Assembly (NCBI RefSeq): GCF_000002425.4
Contig: NC_037256.1
Coordinates: forward strand, 7,348,328-7,412,327
DNA length: 64,000 bases
DNA from: Physcomitrium patens
Lineage: Eukaryota; Streptophyta; Bryopsida; Funariales; Funariaceae
Reading direction: 5' to 3'
How positions within the stretch are numbered: the first letter of the stretch is position 1; the number at the start of each line of letters is the position of its first letter. A program made the translations under genes and the position numbers. Positions 43,361 to 54,449 of this stretch are shown here, piece after piece. Under the pieces are notes generated by a model that worked only from the letters and a program-made list of their open reading frames with translations, made no database searches and had not been told where the DNA came from.

Positions 43361-43605
43361 TGAGGAGCCGATCACAAGTGTCGATTGAAGATGTTCCAGA
43401 ATAGATGAGTCAGCAGCAGCAACAATTAGAATTTTGAGATGTCCAGATCTTGAAACTGGATGCTCAAGTCCATGTACTGGGTGAGTACAATAAAGACCTT
43501 TTAGCTCAATTGAGGCAGGAGTCGATGGAAGGATTGGAGGACAAAGATTTGCAATTGGAATCAAAATTGGTGGAACCAATAACAGATACTGTGGCAATTG
43601 ATTAA
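43361..43605 (+). pseudogene. Small frame before the 3' LTR of T1
   Basis: ATG at 43361 gives RSRSQVSIEDVPE, stop, MSQQQQQLEF, stop, then a helical acidic stretch (LDAQVHVLGEYNKDLLAQLR) ending at TAA 43603-43605. Two TAG/TGA codons interrupt it. It might be the remnant of the N-terminal part of another gag. I cannot assign it. Confidence 0.35.
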
Positions 43606-43713
43606 TTAGATAGGCCAAAGGGATCGTAATTTTTATAGAATTTTGTTAGATAATTTTTAGATAGGTATCAATTGAGTGTTTGTGAGGATGCTGCACAGAT
43701 AGGAGTGGGGCTA

Positions 43714-44504
43714 TGTAGAATAGATATTAATTCATTTTTAAAAGATATTGATAAAATATATTAATAGTCTATATAATAGGAAATTCAGGAGGATGGATGA
43801 GTGATTTAGTTCTTAAAAGCGGTTAATTACAGAATTACATTTAGAATCTGGAGAATCAAGAGAAAGTATATAGGAGTTGTAGAAGTTAATTAAGGTGTCA
43901 GACTGTGATAGTCATGAGCCGAGGGCCATCGCTGTGATAGTGTGAGCCGGGGTAAGCTTGGTGCTACTTCTTTTCTTTTGTTTGTTATTTTCTTTGAATA
44001 AGAGGATTGAGAATTTTTGAATATTGTGAAGTGAATTATGGAATCGAAATATGATTGGTATTATTTGAGAAGAAGAAAGATTGAATGCTGAAATTTGATT
44101 GTAGTTCAGTAGAGAGAATGAGTCTGTGTTTAAATTAAACATGGTAATGTGAATGGCAGTTTTGTGTGAAGAATTCCAATGATTGGAACGAGGGTAATTG
44201 TGTGCTGAAAGTTGTGAGGGCGTAGTATTACAATTGGAGATTATGAGGGTGAATATATTGATAGAAATAACAGTTATTGGTATGACTGAATTGTTATAAG
44301 GAAGAGACCGATAAGGTGAAGGAGGAGATTATAGTTTCTTTGTGTGTTTAGATATTGGAAATAGAGATGATACATTCAAGAGGTAATTGATTGTGTGACC
44401 CTAACGTGAACGCTTAAGCAACTAGTCATTCCTTGTGTTTGAATCTCTCTATACGGATTTATTCTTGGAGGTTTCTTTTGGAATAAGTAAAACGAGCAAT
44501 CAAA
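43714..44504 (+). repeat. 3' LTR of T1
   Basis: 791 bp, preceded by the purine-rich AGGAGTGGGGCTA (43701-43713). It ends CAATCAAA, one change from CAATCACA. Confidence 0.9.
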
Positions 44505-46930
44505 GACTTATAAATGCACCAGTACCATTCCAACATCTAATGAACAATGTCTTTTGGGAGTTTTTAGATGATTTTGTTGTCTCTTACCTACACGACATCT
44601 TAATCTATTCTAAGAATCCAGAAGAATATGAACTTCATGTTCGCTAAGTATTACAAAAACCAAGAGATGTATGACTCTATACCATGATAAAAAAGTGTGT
44701 ATTTCATACTACTCAAGTCGACTTCTTAGGATACATTATTTCAAATGATGGACTTATGATGGATCCTAAGAAAGTTCAAACTATTATGGATTGGAAGATC
44801 CCAAAAACGGTAAGAGATGTCCAATATTTTTTAGAATTTGCCAACTATTATCAGATCTTCATCAAAGACTTCTCTCAAGTTGTAGCTCTACTTACACGTT
44901 TGACTTACAAAGACAAACTTCAATGGAATCAAGAAGCAGAAGTAGCATTTGAAGCTTTGAAGATAGCCTTTGTTTCTACACCAATCTTGTATCGCGTCAA
45001 TTTTTTTAAGCCATTTTTTATAGAAACAAATGCATGAGACTTTACTTTGGATATCATATTGTCACAAATGGAAACAGATGATAAACTTCACCCAATAGAT
45101 TTTCATTCCAAAAAATTTTAAGTAGCCGAGATCAACTACAAGATCCACGACAAAGAACTTCTTGCAATCATGGATTCATTTCAAGAATGGCACCAATATC
45201 TAGAAGGTGCTTGTAGTCCAATCACAATATATACGGATCACAAGAACCTTGAATTTTTTATGTCAGTACGTATTTTGAATCGTCGCCAAGCCTGTTGGAG
45301 TATGTCTTTGTCAAGATTTGAATTCAAGATCACCTATTGACCAAAAAAATAACAAGGTTTGTCAGATGTACTCTCTAGACGATCTTAACTTTCACCAAAG
45401 GAAGGAGATGTTGCTTTTGATCAACAACAAACAATTCTCTTGAAGCCAGAGCATCTTCATCTTCAAGCAATGAAATCAATATTAACTGTTAATTCAACTT
45501 TCATTAAGCAAGTTCAGTCAAGTATGTCTTCTGATCTTCTTATTCGTAATATGAAGAGAAATCCTTCAAAGTCTCATGATACTTCCAAGTTTGAATTCAA
45601 AAAGAATCTACTATATTTTGAGGGACGCCTATATGTTCCAAAAGATGAAGCTCGATTACGTGTTTTTCAAGCTCGTCATGACTTTCCAGAAGTAGGATAT
45701 TTTGGGTATAATAAAACTTTGGAACTAATATCCAAGGACTTTTGGTGGCCACAAATGTAGAAAGCAGTCAAAGATTTTGTACAATCTTCTGATGTTTGTT
45801 CAAGATCAAAAACTCCTTATCATCAACCTTACGGACTTCTTCAGCCATTTTCCATTCTAAAACAACCATGGTCTTCTATTTCTATGGATTTCATCACAGA
45901 TCTTCCAATCTCAGGTTCTTATGACTCTATATTCGTAATAGTAGATTGTTTTACCAAGATGGCATATTTTTTATCATGTATAAAATCTATCATAGGTGAA
46001 GAAACAATTAAGCTCTTTCTTGATAATATCTATCGCTATCATGGATTATCCAAGGATATTATATCAGATAGGAGAACTCAATTTGTATCAAGATTTTGGC
46101 GGACTCTTTTCAAGATTTTAAAAGTGGATATAAAACTATCTTCAGCATTCCATCCTCAAACTCATGGACAAACGGAGCGTGTTAATCAAGTTTTGTAGCA
46201 GTATTTAAGATGTACCATTAACTACCAACAAGATGATTGGACAACTCTTTTGCCATTAACAGAGTTTGCTTACAATAACATGATACGTTCTTCTACAAAA
46301 CAAACACCTTTTTTTACTAATTATGGTTATCATCCATGACTTGTAACTTTTGACTTTTCAAAAGTTGATAATCTTGCTGCGAAAGATTTGGCGATTCATT
46401 TATCAGAGCTACATGCAACAATGAAGGCACACTTAAAAGAAACTCAAGAACAACAAAAGGTCAATGCAGATGTTTATCGAAATGAACAACCACCATTCTA
46501 TACGGGTGATAAGGTATGGTTACTTCATCACAATATCAAGACCACTCGTCTTTGTGATAAGTTGGATTATCAAAGGCTTGGACCATTTTCTATTTTTGCA
46601 CAAATCAATCCAATTGCATATCATTTATATCTATCGGAGTCAATGAAAATCCATCTAGTACTCCATATGTCTCTTCTTAAACCATACAAGACAATGAACA
46701 TACCAAGAAGATGACAAGCTCCACCTCCTCCTATAGAAGTAGACAATAATGAAGAATTTGAAGTGAAAGAAGTCTTAGATTCAAGGCGGCTCCGAAATAA
46801 ATTGGAATATCTTATCCATTAGCACGGATATGATGTTAGTGAATGCACATGGGAGCTAGTAAAGAATCTTGTAAATGTAGCAAAGGCGGTGGAGGCTTTT
46901 CATCAACGACATCTATCAAAATTAAGATGA
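44505..46930 (+). pseudogene. Pol of C3, part 2 (RT end to chromodomain)
   Basis: Resumes after T1: NAPVPFQHLMNNVFWEFLDD, catalytic box YLHDILIYS (second Asp of YLDD pair region altered to His), RNase H, integrase with MDFITDLPISGSYDS, SDRRTQF and HPQTHGQTERVNQ, and a decayed chromodomain (EEFEVKEVLDSRRLRNK, HGYDVSECTWE). Many stops are present. RT and integrase both carry changes at or next to catalytic residues. Confidence 0.88.
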
Positions 46931-47024
46931 AAAACTTCCTTATAAAAGAAACAAGATCTAGACAAGATAACATTCTACTTTCAATCCTTGTTTGTAGCTT
47001 CTTTGTAGTTGTGACACTCAGGAA

Positions 47025-47445
47025 ATAGAAAACCAACAACCAGTGGATTCGACTCAAGAGTCTTTGTTTGCTGATCTATCGGATGAGACATTACGATTTT
47101 CACAACCTTCAAGACGATACAATCGAGATGAAGATCTTCAAGAATGACATGTTCTTCCTCAAATAGATAGCGAGATACAACGCGTTTGGTATCACGACCT
47201 TGGAAAGGACTCCCGATGTTTGGTGATTTTACTAGAGGTAGGAACAACTCCTGATGGTATTCCAAATATTTTATTCAAAGGAAGTTATGAAGGCCTCAAC
47301 AATGATCAAATAACTGAGTGGTCTTCCCACCCTAGTATGGGACACTACCGATGGTTGAGAGGCCCTATCAATCATCTTCGAAGAGAACAAACATCAGAGT
47401 ATGTGGCAAATATAATGTCACATCATAGATTTCCTCAACATATGA
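47025..47445 (+). pseudogene. Third reading frame of C3 after the chromodomain
   Basis: Starts with ATA where C1 and C2 have ATG (47025-47027), then ENQQPVDSTQESLFADLSDE. It shares with C2 the TGA after EDLQE and adds others. GTTPDGIPNILFKGSYEGLN and MGHYRWLRGPINHLRREQ are clear matches to C1. Same place in the element. Confidence 0.58.
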
Positions 47446-47487
47446 TTACCGCTCCTCATAGAACTCGTCCCTTGAAGGGAGAAGTAA

Positions 47488-48046
47488 TGTCACGAATATA
47501 TGCATGTAAGCCAATAATTACATGTATAAATAAGTAGAAGTAAGTAAAATTAGGTAAAAGTAAGTTAATTCTATAGTATTTGATATGGAAGCTTTCTAGA
47601 AGCTTCATAGATATTACTTTGACTTTATAGGTGTCTTTAATTGACTTTTTGGGATTAGAAACATGATCAACAAGTTGGCCATGTACCACACATGTTGTTA
47701 ACTTAAAGACCAAGCTAACTATGTAGCCCATATATAAAAAAACTTGCCTTGTAAGTCAAGGCATGTATCCTACAAAGTCAACACATATTAGAGGTCCTAT
47801 AGAATGTCGCCACATAGCCCTTAGTTAGATAGTATATATAGAGACAAGAATGAAGCCTTCTTCACTCTTGTCAACTCCTTTCTTGCTTCCAGTCTAGTTT
47901 CAAGGGTCTCTAGTTTTCTTAGCTTTTGTCAATAGCCATTCCAGTTTCTTTCTTAATATATATATCAAGTTATTTCTATTTTGTCATCTTTCTATGAGAG
48001 AAGTCTCACTTGTTTATTTGTCTTTAGCATGTTCTTGTCCTTGACA
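47488..48046 (+). repeat. 3' LTR of C3
   Basis: 559 bp, preceded by GAAGGGAGAAGTAA and ending TTGACA. It is more diverged from the 5' LTR than in C1 or C2, in keeping with an older insertion. Confidence 0.92.
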
Positions 48047-48127
48047 TTTATTAGAAAATATTTGAAATAAGATCTTCAAAAATATGATATTTTCTTACTC
48101 TTTCACTTATTAGCTATTTTACATCAT

Positions 48128-49058
48128 GACATTGTTTTGTTTGTCCATCACTTTGAGGATGAAAAGCTAAAGAGAGCTTTATATCTACCTTTAAAATCTT
48201 GAAAAGGATTCTTTAAAATCTTGATATAAATTAAATCCATTTAATTGATATAATATTTTTAGGTAATCTGTAATAGTAATAGATGTTGTTAATAAAAAGC
48301 TTAGTCATTTCTTTACCTAAGATAGATTTTTTATATGGTATAAAATGTGCCATCTTAATAAAATGATCTACTAATGATCTACAAATATAGAATCATACGA
48401 ACCTGAGACTGGAAGATCCATGATAAAATCCATAAAAATGGAAGACTATAGTTGTTTTGGAATAGGTAATGGCTGAAGAAGTCCATAAGATCAATGGTAA
48501 GGAGTTTTGAATCTTGAACAAATATCACATGATTGTACAAAGTCTTTGACTACCATCTACATTTGAAGCCACCAAAAATCTCTTGATATTAGCTCCAAAG
48601 TCTTGTTGTATCAAAAATGTCCAGCTGTTGGAAAGTCATGATAAGTTTGAAAAATATATAATGGTGATCTATCTTTTGGAATGTATAATTGTCCTTCAAA
48701 ATAGAATAGATTTTTCTTAAACTTGAACTTGGAAGTATCATGACATTTAGAAGAATTATTCTTGATATCATGGATAAAAGAATCACAGGACATACTTAAT
48801 TGAATTTGCTTAATAAAGGTTGAATTAACAGTCAATGTTGATTTTATTGCCTAGAGGTGAAATTGCTCTGGCTTCAAGAGAATCATTTTTTTTTAATCAA
48901 AAGATGCATCTCTTTTTTTTGATGCAAGATAAGAATGTCTAAAAAAGACGTCTAGCAAATCTGGTTGTTTTTTGAGTCAATAAGTGATCTTAAAATCAAA
49001 TCTTGATAAAAACATGCTTCAATAAGCTAGGCAATAATTTAAAACACATGCTGACAGA
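48128..49058 (-). pseudogene. Chromovirus pol fragment (RNase H end to integrase)
   Basis: Collinear with 12597-13520 of C1 in the same orientation. Recognisable pieces are IKNNSSKCHDTSKFKF, FYFEGQLYIPKD and YHDFPTAGHF (48611-48835), and a decayed SVSMDFITD region. There is no LTR on either side. C3 inserted close to it (48047), in the opposite orientation. Confidence 0.8.
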
Positions 49059-49832
49059 ATTTTTCCATTGAAAAAATTTAAGTGAAAGTATCAACATGGT
49101 AATCTGCAAAAGCACTATGTCTTCAGCTAGCCCTGACAGACTTTGCTCTACAAGAGCCAAGTCTTCTATTTACCCAGTTCAGGCAAGTTTCATGTGGGCA
49201 CTAGCCCTTCATCTTATGAATGTTGGTCTAATATTTGTAATGAATGCAAAAAAAAGAAAAGAAAAAAAGAAAAAAGAGTTGTGGTTTTTATACAATGAAA
49301 AGTTCCACATTGAAAAATTAGACTAATGTTTTTTTTGGTTTGTTTATATTTTTTATGCCAACTCTACTCTGTATCAAATTTGTTCTTAGGTAAAATTCTA
49401 GACATATTTTAAAACGTGTGTGAATTTTAAACAACAATAAAAACATAAAAAAGATTAAAATTTATATTATTTTCTAAAATATCTCAAAATTAAAAAATAT
49501 TATTTTGAACAAACCTACATTTCATTGATGTTAAGATTCTATTCTCCATTGTCACAAGTACTTCTCTTATAAGAATTGTAACTAGTTGATTAACAAACTA
49601 ACATGTTTAGAAGTTTGTCCTATTAAAACTAATATTTTTGGCTTCACTTTCACAAAAATTCCACTCTTGTACATTAAATTTTTGAAATGCATCACTTCTG
49701 TTTCTGTCCATTTATTAGACTTAGTATTTTGTAACTTGCTATTTATCAAACTAGAAAGATTATACAAAATAATTTAATATTAAATAATATAATAACATCC
49801 AATATTAATAATTAGGACTTAAAAATATCAAA

Positions 49833-49835
<3 letters not shown>

Positions 49836-49870
<35 letters not shown>
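49836..49870. repeat. TA microsatellite
   Basis: About 35 bp of uninterrupted AT/TA dinucleotides. Confidence 0.95.
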
Positions 49871-49874
<4 letters not shown>

Positions 49875-50267
49875 TATACAAAAGAAAGAGTGAAAATTCT
49901 AAATTCACCTCTCATATAGGTAAGAATCAAAATTTCTGAATTTTTGAAGAAGTAAAAAAATTTAAAATGTTGACTTCAAAATATTCCAATTTCTAAAAAT
50001 GATTTATAAAAATTGGGTGACAACCTACTTAATATAATTTGGATGTATATTAAAGACTTTCATTTGAAAAATAATGTGATTCAAAGTTGTGAAGATCACT
50101 TCAAAAATGCATTATTTTGGCAAGATTGTCAAAGCAAGTTTTAGAAGCTTTGGTGAAGTATAATAAGATTTTAAATAGAAATACATGGTTTTATAAGCCA
50201 AAAAAGTTCCTTAAAAGTTAATCACATTAAAAAAAAATAAAAAATAAAAATGCTACGAATTTAGATG

Positions 50268-50279
50268 ATATATATATAC

Positions 50280-50322
<43 letters not shown>
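50268..50322. repeat. TA microsatellite with TACA interruptions
   Basis: About 55 bp of TA repeats with TACATA interruptions. Confidence 0.95.
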
Positions 50323-50323
<1 letters not shown>

Positions 50324-51225
50324 CTGTGCTTTATAGAAATAAGTTAGACAAAACTTGATATTGTTGTAATAATTTAAAATTATTATCAAGAAAATATTTG
50401 ATTTGAATATGAAATTAAGCTATTTTTTACTTAGCTTAAAATATATGTTAAGAATATGTACATCAAAGTAAATCAAAAATTTATCTCAAAAGTTTCTAAA
50501 AAAGAAGTCATTCAAGAATTGTATTACTCTCTTTCATGAAGCCAAAGTGGAAGTTATATTAAGAACAAATAGGATCACAAATAAAATGTATGTGCACCTC
50601 ATGAAGATTGGTATGGTGCAACATCTTTTAGAATTTAGATGTATTAAAGCAAAATTTCAGAGAACAACACACAAATTGACTAAATTAATAAATATCATTT
50701 ATGCACATGTTTTAATTATTATAGTTATTACTATCATTATGAATTATTTGTGGCATTATAATGGAAATTTATAAAAGTTACAATTGTATAAAATTTGTTG
50801 CAATAATGACTATGTGGATCTTTCATCTTCAACTTGATTGATGTGTTAAATGAAGAGATATCATTCCTTTATTTAATTTCTAAATTTAGTAAAAATTCAT
50901 TGCAATTCAAAAAAAACTTGCATCTTAACTTTTTAAAAATGAGATAGTTTTAAAATTTTTATTAAAATCAAAACATTGAGCAATCAATTTGGTAATCAAC
51001 ATACAACTTTTAGTGATGCAATGACAAAAAGAAAAATCACACTTATTTTGACTATCTTAATATAGACACCATAATCTAAGAAGGACAAGCATAGTGATTC
51101 CATTATTTACAATACATACATACAATTAAAGAAAGAAATATCACTCAAAGAAAATCCCACTGCAAAAGCAAAACTATAAAAAAAACAAAGCTAGTCAAAG
51201 AAAGAAAACAACAAATCAAGGTTTT

Positions 51226-51497
51226 TGTTGAGATCATTAAATATAGCTGGCGCTCTCCATAATATTTACTATAGACTATAGTAAATACTGTAGCTACAGT
51301 ATTTAGAGTCTAGTGGAGAAGTATTGTTTATCCTCTCCCCTTTTCTCTTCTTATATACAAGATACAACCAAATCAATAGAATTTTATGTGTGAAGCTCTC
51401 TTTCCTTAGAAACCCTCTTGTGAGTATGACTTACTACTGCTCTTGTATGTGTGTATTACTTACTATTATTCTTGTGACTTTCTAAACATTCTCAACA
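51226..51497 (+). repeat. 5' LTR of the copia element
   Basis: 272 bp. Two palindromes stand side by side: TACTATAG-A-CTATAGTA (51267-51283) and the perfect 20-mer AATACTGTAGCTACAGTATT (51284-51303). ACATTATCAGCACG follows the LTR as primer site. Confidence 0.9.
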
Positions 51498-52061
51498 CAT
51501 TATCAGCACGACTCTTTTCTACACACTATTACAATTTTTTTTGCTCTAATCTTGACTCTTCTTGCTACTCTTGCTCAATGTTTGCGTCATGATCTTGTTC
51601 TTCTTCTTGTAAGCCCCTCACACATTAGCTACTTGTTTAGAGTATTTATTCCACTTTCTGCCCTGCTTGCTTAGAATACTTGTTTGGAATACTTGATCTA
51701 GCTCAGCTTCACCTTGCTCTAGTTGCAACCCATGCCTGCTGCCAAACAGTTGCCAAGCTAACACCAAATTGCCGCCAAATTGCCGTCGAGCTACTGCCAA
51801 ACTACCACCACTGCCACTTCCGCCACCCTGTCGTCACTACCACTGCTGCCTGTTGCTGCCACCCTACCATTGCCGCCATCCTATTGCTGTTCTACTACCT
51901 TAATCCACAATTACTTCTTAAAAAAAATAAAAAAATAAAAAATAAATAATATTTTTATTTTTTAAGTTCAAATTTATCATTTTATTTAATTTTATATTTT
52001 AAGATACGTTTTATACAATTTTTCTTCTTGATTTTGTATTTTCTTTATAGATTTATTTATA
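51498..52061 (+). other. Leader of the copia element
   Basis: Untranslated leader between primer site and gag. It contains a CCG/CCA/GCC-rich trinucleotide stretch (about 51760-51880) and a T/A-rich end. No gene seen. Confidence 0.6.
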
Positions 52062-53100
52062 ATGAGTGCTTCAACATCTTCAACTGCTTCTACTATGGTT
52101 CCAACTATTACCAGTGCATCCCAACATTTTCAAGCTCTTTTATTTCTACCATTGATTGTAGATGGAAACAATTATCTATTATGGGTAAAAATGAAAAAAA
52201 TAAATTTATTTACAGAACAACTCTCAGATGTTATTATGTTTGAAGAATCTTCTACAATAAATATTTTTATTCTTCATGCTATTCGTTGGAAAGCACTTCT
52301 TCTCCTTCGTCATCATCTTCTATCTGCATTATAACATCAATACTTAGAAATGGAAGATCTTGTAGAACTTTGGAAGAATCTTAAATCCAGATTTGATCAC
52401 CAAAAGATCATTTTCCTTCTACGCGCACGTCATAATTGGAGACATTTACGTATCTTAGATTTTCCAAATTTAAATGCTTTCAATAGTGAAATGTATAATA
52501 TTGTCTCACAATTATGATTATGTGGACAAAGCATCTCTGAAGAAGAAATGATTGAGAAAACTCTCTCTACATTTTCTCTTGTATCTATTATGCTTGCACA
52601 ACAATATAAGAACATGAAATTTTAGAGTCATTTTGATCTCATGTCCTATCTACTTCTTGTGGAGAAGCAAAATGAGCTACTCTTACGCAATACGAAAGCT
52701 TGTCCTATTGAAACTACAGTTCCAGAATCTCATGCACTTAATATTTCAAAATCTAAGAAAAAATTATATAAACATGAAAAACATACTTATAAGTATCAAG
52801 GTAATCATAGTCATGACCATTTCTATCCATATGGAAAGAATAAATATTCTACTACTAATTATAATAAAAAACAAAAATCAGAGATGCATTCTTGCCATAA
52901 GTGTGGAATGATTGGATATTTAGCACATGCATGCTGTACTTCAGAATATTTTATTAAAATGTTCCAAAAAAATAAGAAACTATGAACTGAGACTTGTGAA
53001 TTTCATACCATGGATGCATCAATGGATTCAATTGGTGTTGATGATTTAGACGCTTATATGAATGACAAAACCTCCAATGATGAATCAAATGATGCACTCA
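52062..53100 (+). pseudogene. Gag of the copia element
   Basis: ATG 52062 starts MSASTSSTASTMV. IVDGNNYLLWVKMKKINLF is the typical copia gag N-terminal region, then LVELWKNLKSRFDHQK. Stops at 52332, 52516 and 52623 and a frame change follow. The zinc knuckle reads CHKCGMIGYLAHAC, where the expected His is Tyr (CAT to TAT). Confidence 0.82.
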
Positions 53101-54420
53101 TTGGTTTTGCAATAACACATACTATCTTGTAAGATAGATGATTTTTTATTAAAAAATCTTCAACTTGGCAAACTAAAAATATGATGACTATGGCTAGAAC
53201 AAATGCATTTTGTTTCCAAGAGGGCACAGCGATGGTAAAATCACTTGCGGGTTCTATCATAAAATGTAAACATGCGATGTTTGCACCCTCAGCACTTCGG
53301 AGTCTGATTAACTACCGAGATGTACGTATTAATGATTATCACCTCTCGACCGCCATTTTAAATAGAAAAAAAGTTTTGGTTCTTGCAAAGAACCATAAAG
53401 TTATTGAAAAAGCTTTTGCTATAGAAAATGGTTTATACCAAATTGTGATTCGGCCTTCCATTATATTTAATTTTGCATCATCTATCATAGAGAGTCGTAT
53501 TTATCTCTGGCATGGATGATTGAGACATCTAGGATCCACATTATTTAGAAAGATCATTCCATGTATAACTGAGTACAATATAAAGCCTAAGGATGTAGAC
53601 TATATGGAATTATGTCGTGGATGCATGTAAGACAAAATGATTACTTGACCTTCAATTTGGAAACTTTCACAAGAATTACCACCAATGCTTAAAAGATTGC
53701 ATGGTGATATTTGTGGTCCTATTAATCCAATATCAGGACCATTTTGTTATTTTTTTATCTTTGTTGATGCATCAGGTAAATAATCACATGTTTCATTATT
53801 ATCAACTCAAAACATAGTATTTTCCAATCTTATATCTATGCTTATTCATTTTTGGGCACATTTTCCTAATTATCCTATAAAAACATTGGGTATGGATAAT
53901 GTAAAAGAATTCGCATCAAAGCCTTTTGAAGACTATTGTACTCCAAAAAGAATTGAGTTGATATATTGTGTTCCATATGAACATGCTCAAAATGGACTTG
54001 CAGAGTCATTTATAAAGTGTATACAACTCATTACCTAGCCACTCCTTCTTCATGCAAATTTACCTACATCTATGTGGGATCATGGACTTTTACATGCTAC
54101 ATCATTAATATGCCTTTGCCCTTGTTCTCTTGAAATTGTTTCACTACATGAGCTCATTTTGGATCGTGTTCTAAATATATCTCAGTTACGAGTATTTGAT
54201 TGTCGTGCTTGGATTCCAATACCAGAACCTCAATGACGTACCATTAGAGCTCATCAACAAGAAGGCATATATATTGGTTTTGATTCACCATACATTATTT
54301 GTATTATTGATCCATCAACTGGTATATTATTACGAGCACATTTGTAAAATTACTGTTTTGAAGAAAATATATTCCTATCTCTTTAAGGAGGAATATCCAA
54401 TCAACAAAGAAATAAAGTAC
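53101..54420 (+). pseudogene. Protease remnant and integrase of the copia element
   Basis: After a poorly defined protease region, LWHG-LRHLGSTLF and ELCRGCM mark the integrase zinc domain; MLKRLHGDICGPINPISGPF and KTLGMDNVKEFASKPFEDYC mark the catalytic core; HAQNGLAESFIKCIQ holds the third acidic residue. Stops at 53518, 53628, 53647, 53781, 54037 and others break it. The motifs are clear enough to place it firmly in copia. Confidence 0.85.
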
Positions 54421-54449
54421 TCATATTTGAAGCACTAGAAATATTTACA

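Larger units (their letters stand above)
38309..44504 (+). mobile_element. T1, Tat-like Ty3/gypsy element with deleted pol, nested in C3 RT
   Basis: LTRs at 38309-39156 and 43714-44504 (TGTAGAATAG ... CAATCACA/CAATCAAA) lie between GACTT repeats (38304-38308, 44505-44509). The primer site is TGGCGCCACTATCGGGG, the tRNA-Asp-like type typical of Tat and Athila elements. The internal region is gag, protease and the first part of RT in one frame, then an abrupt end. RNase H and integrase are missing. Removing T1 restores C3 RT (MPFGL + INAPVPFQ). Confidence 0.92.
35464..48046 (+). mobile_element. Chromovirus C3, old copy with T1 inside
   Basis: LTRs at 35464-36015 and 47488-48046 are flanked by TTTAT (35459-35463, 48047-48051). 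Same architecture as C1 and C2: primer region, gag, pol, third frame, LTR. The copy is heavily decayed: gag start lost, zinc-knuckle Cys residues changed to Tyr, many TGA, TAA and TAG codons. T1 interrupts RT at 38309-44504. Nearly all changes look like C-to-T or G-to-A. Confidence 0.93.
49082..51220. other. AT-rich stretch without a recognisable gene
   Basis: Short frames (for example 49096-49326 and 50547-50774) have no recognisable motif and the base composition is strongly AT. Two TA microsatellites lie inside. It could be old decayed repeat DNA. Confidence 0.5.

Noticed and set aside
49096-49326. 76-codon frame in the AT-rich stretch
   Set aside because: No motif, Lys-rich low-complexity end, and no neighbouring signal for a gene.
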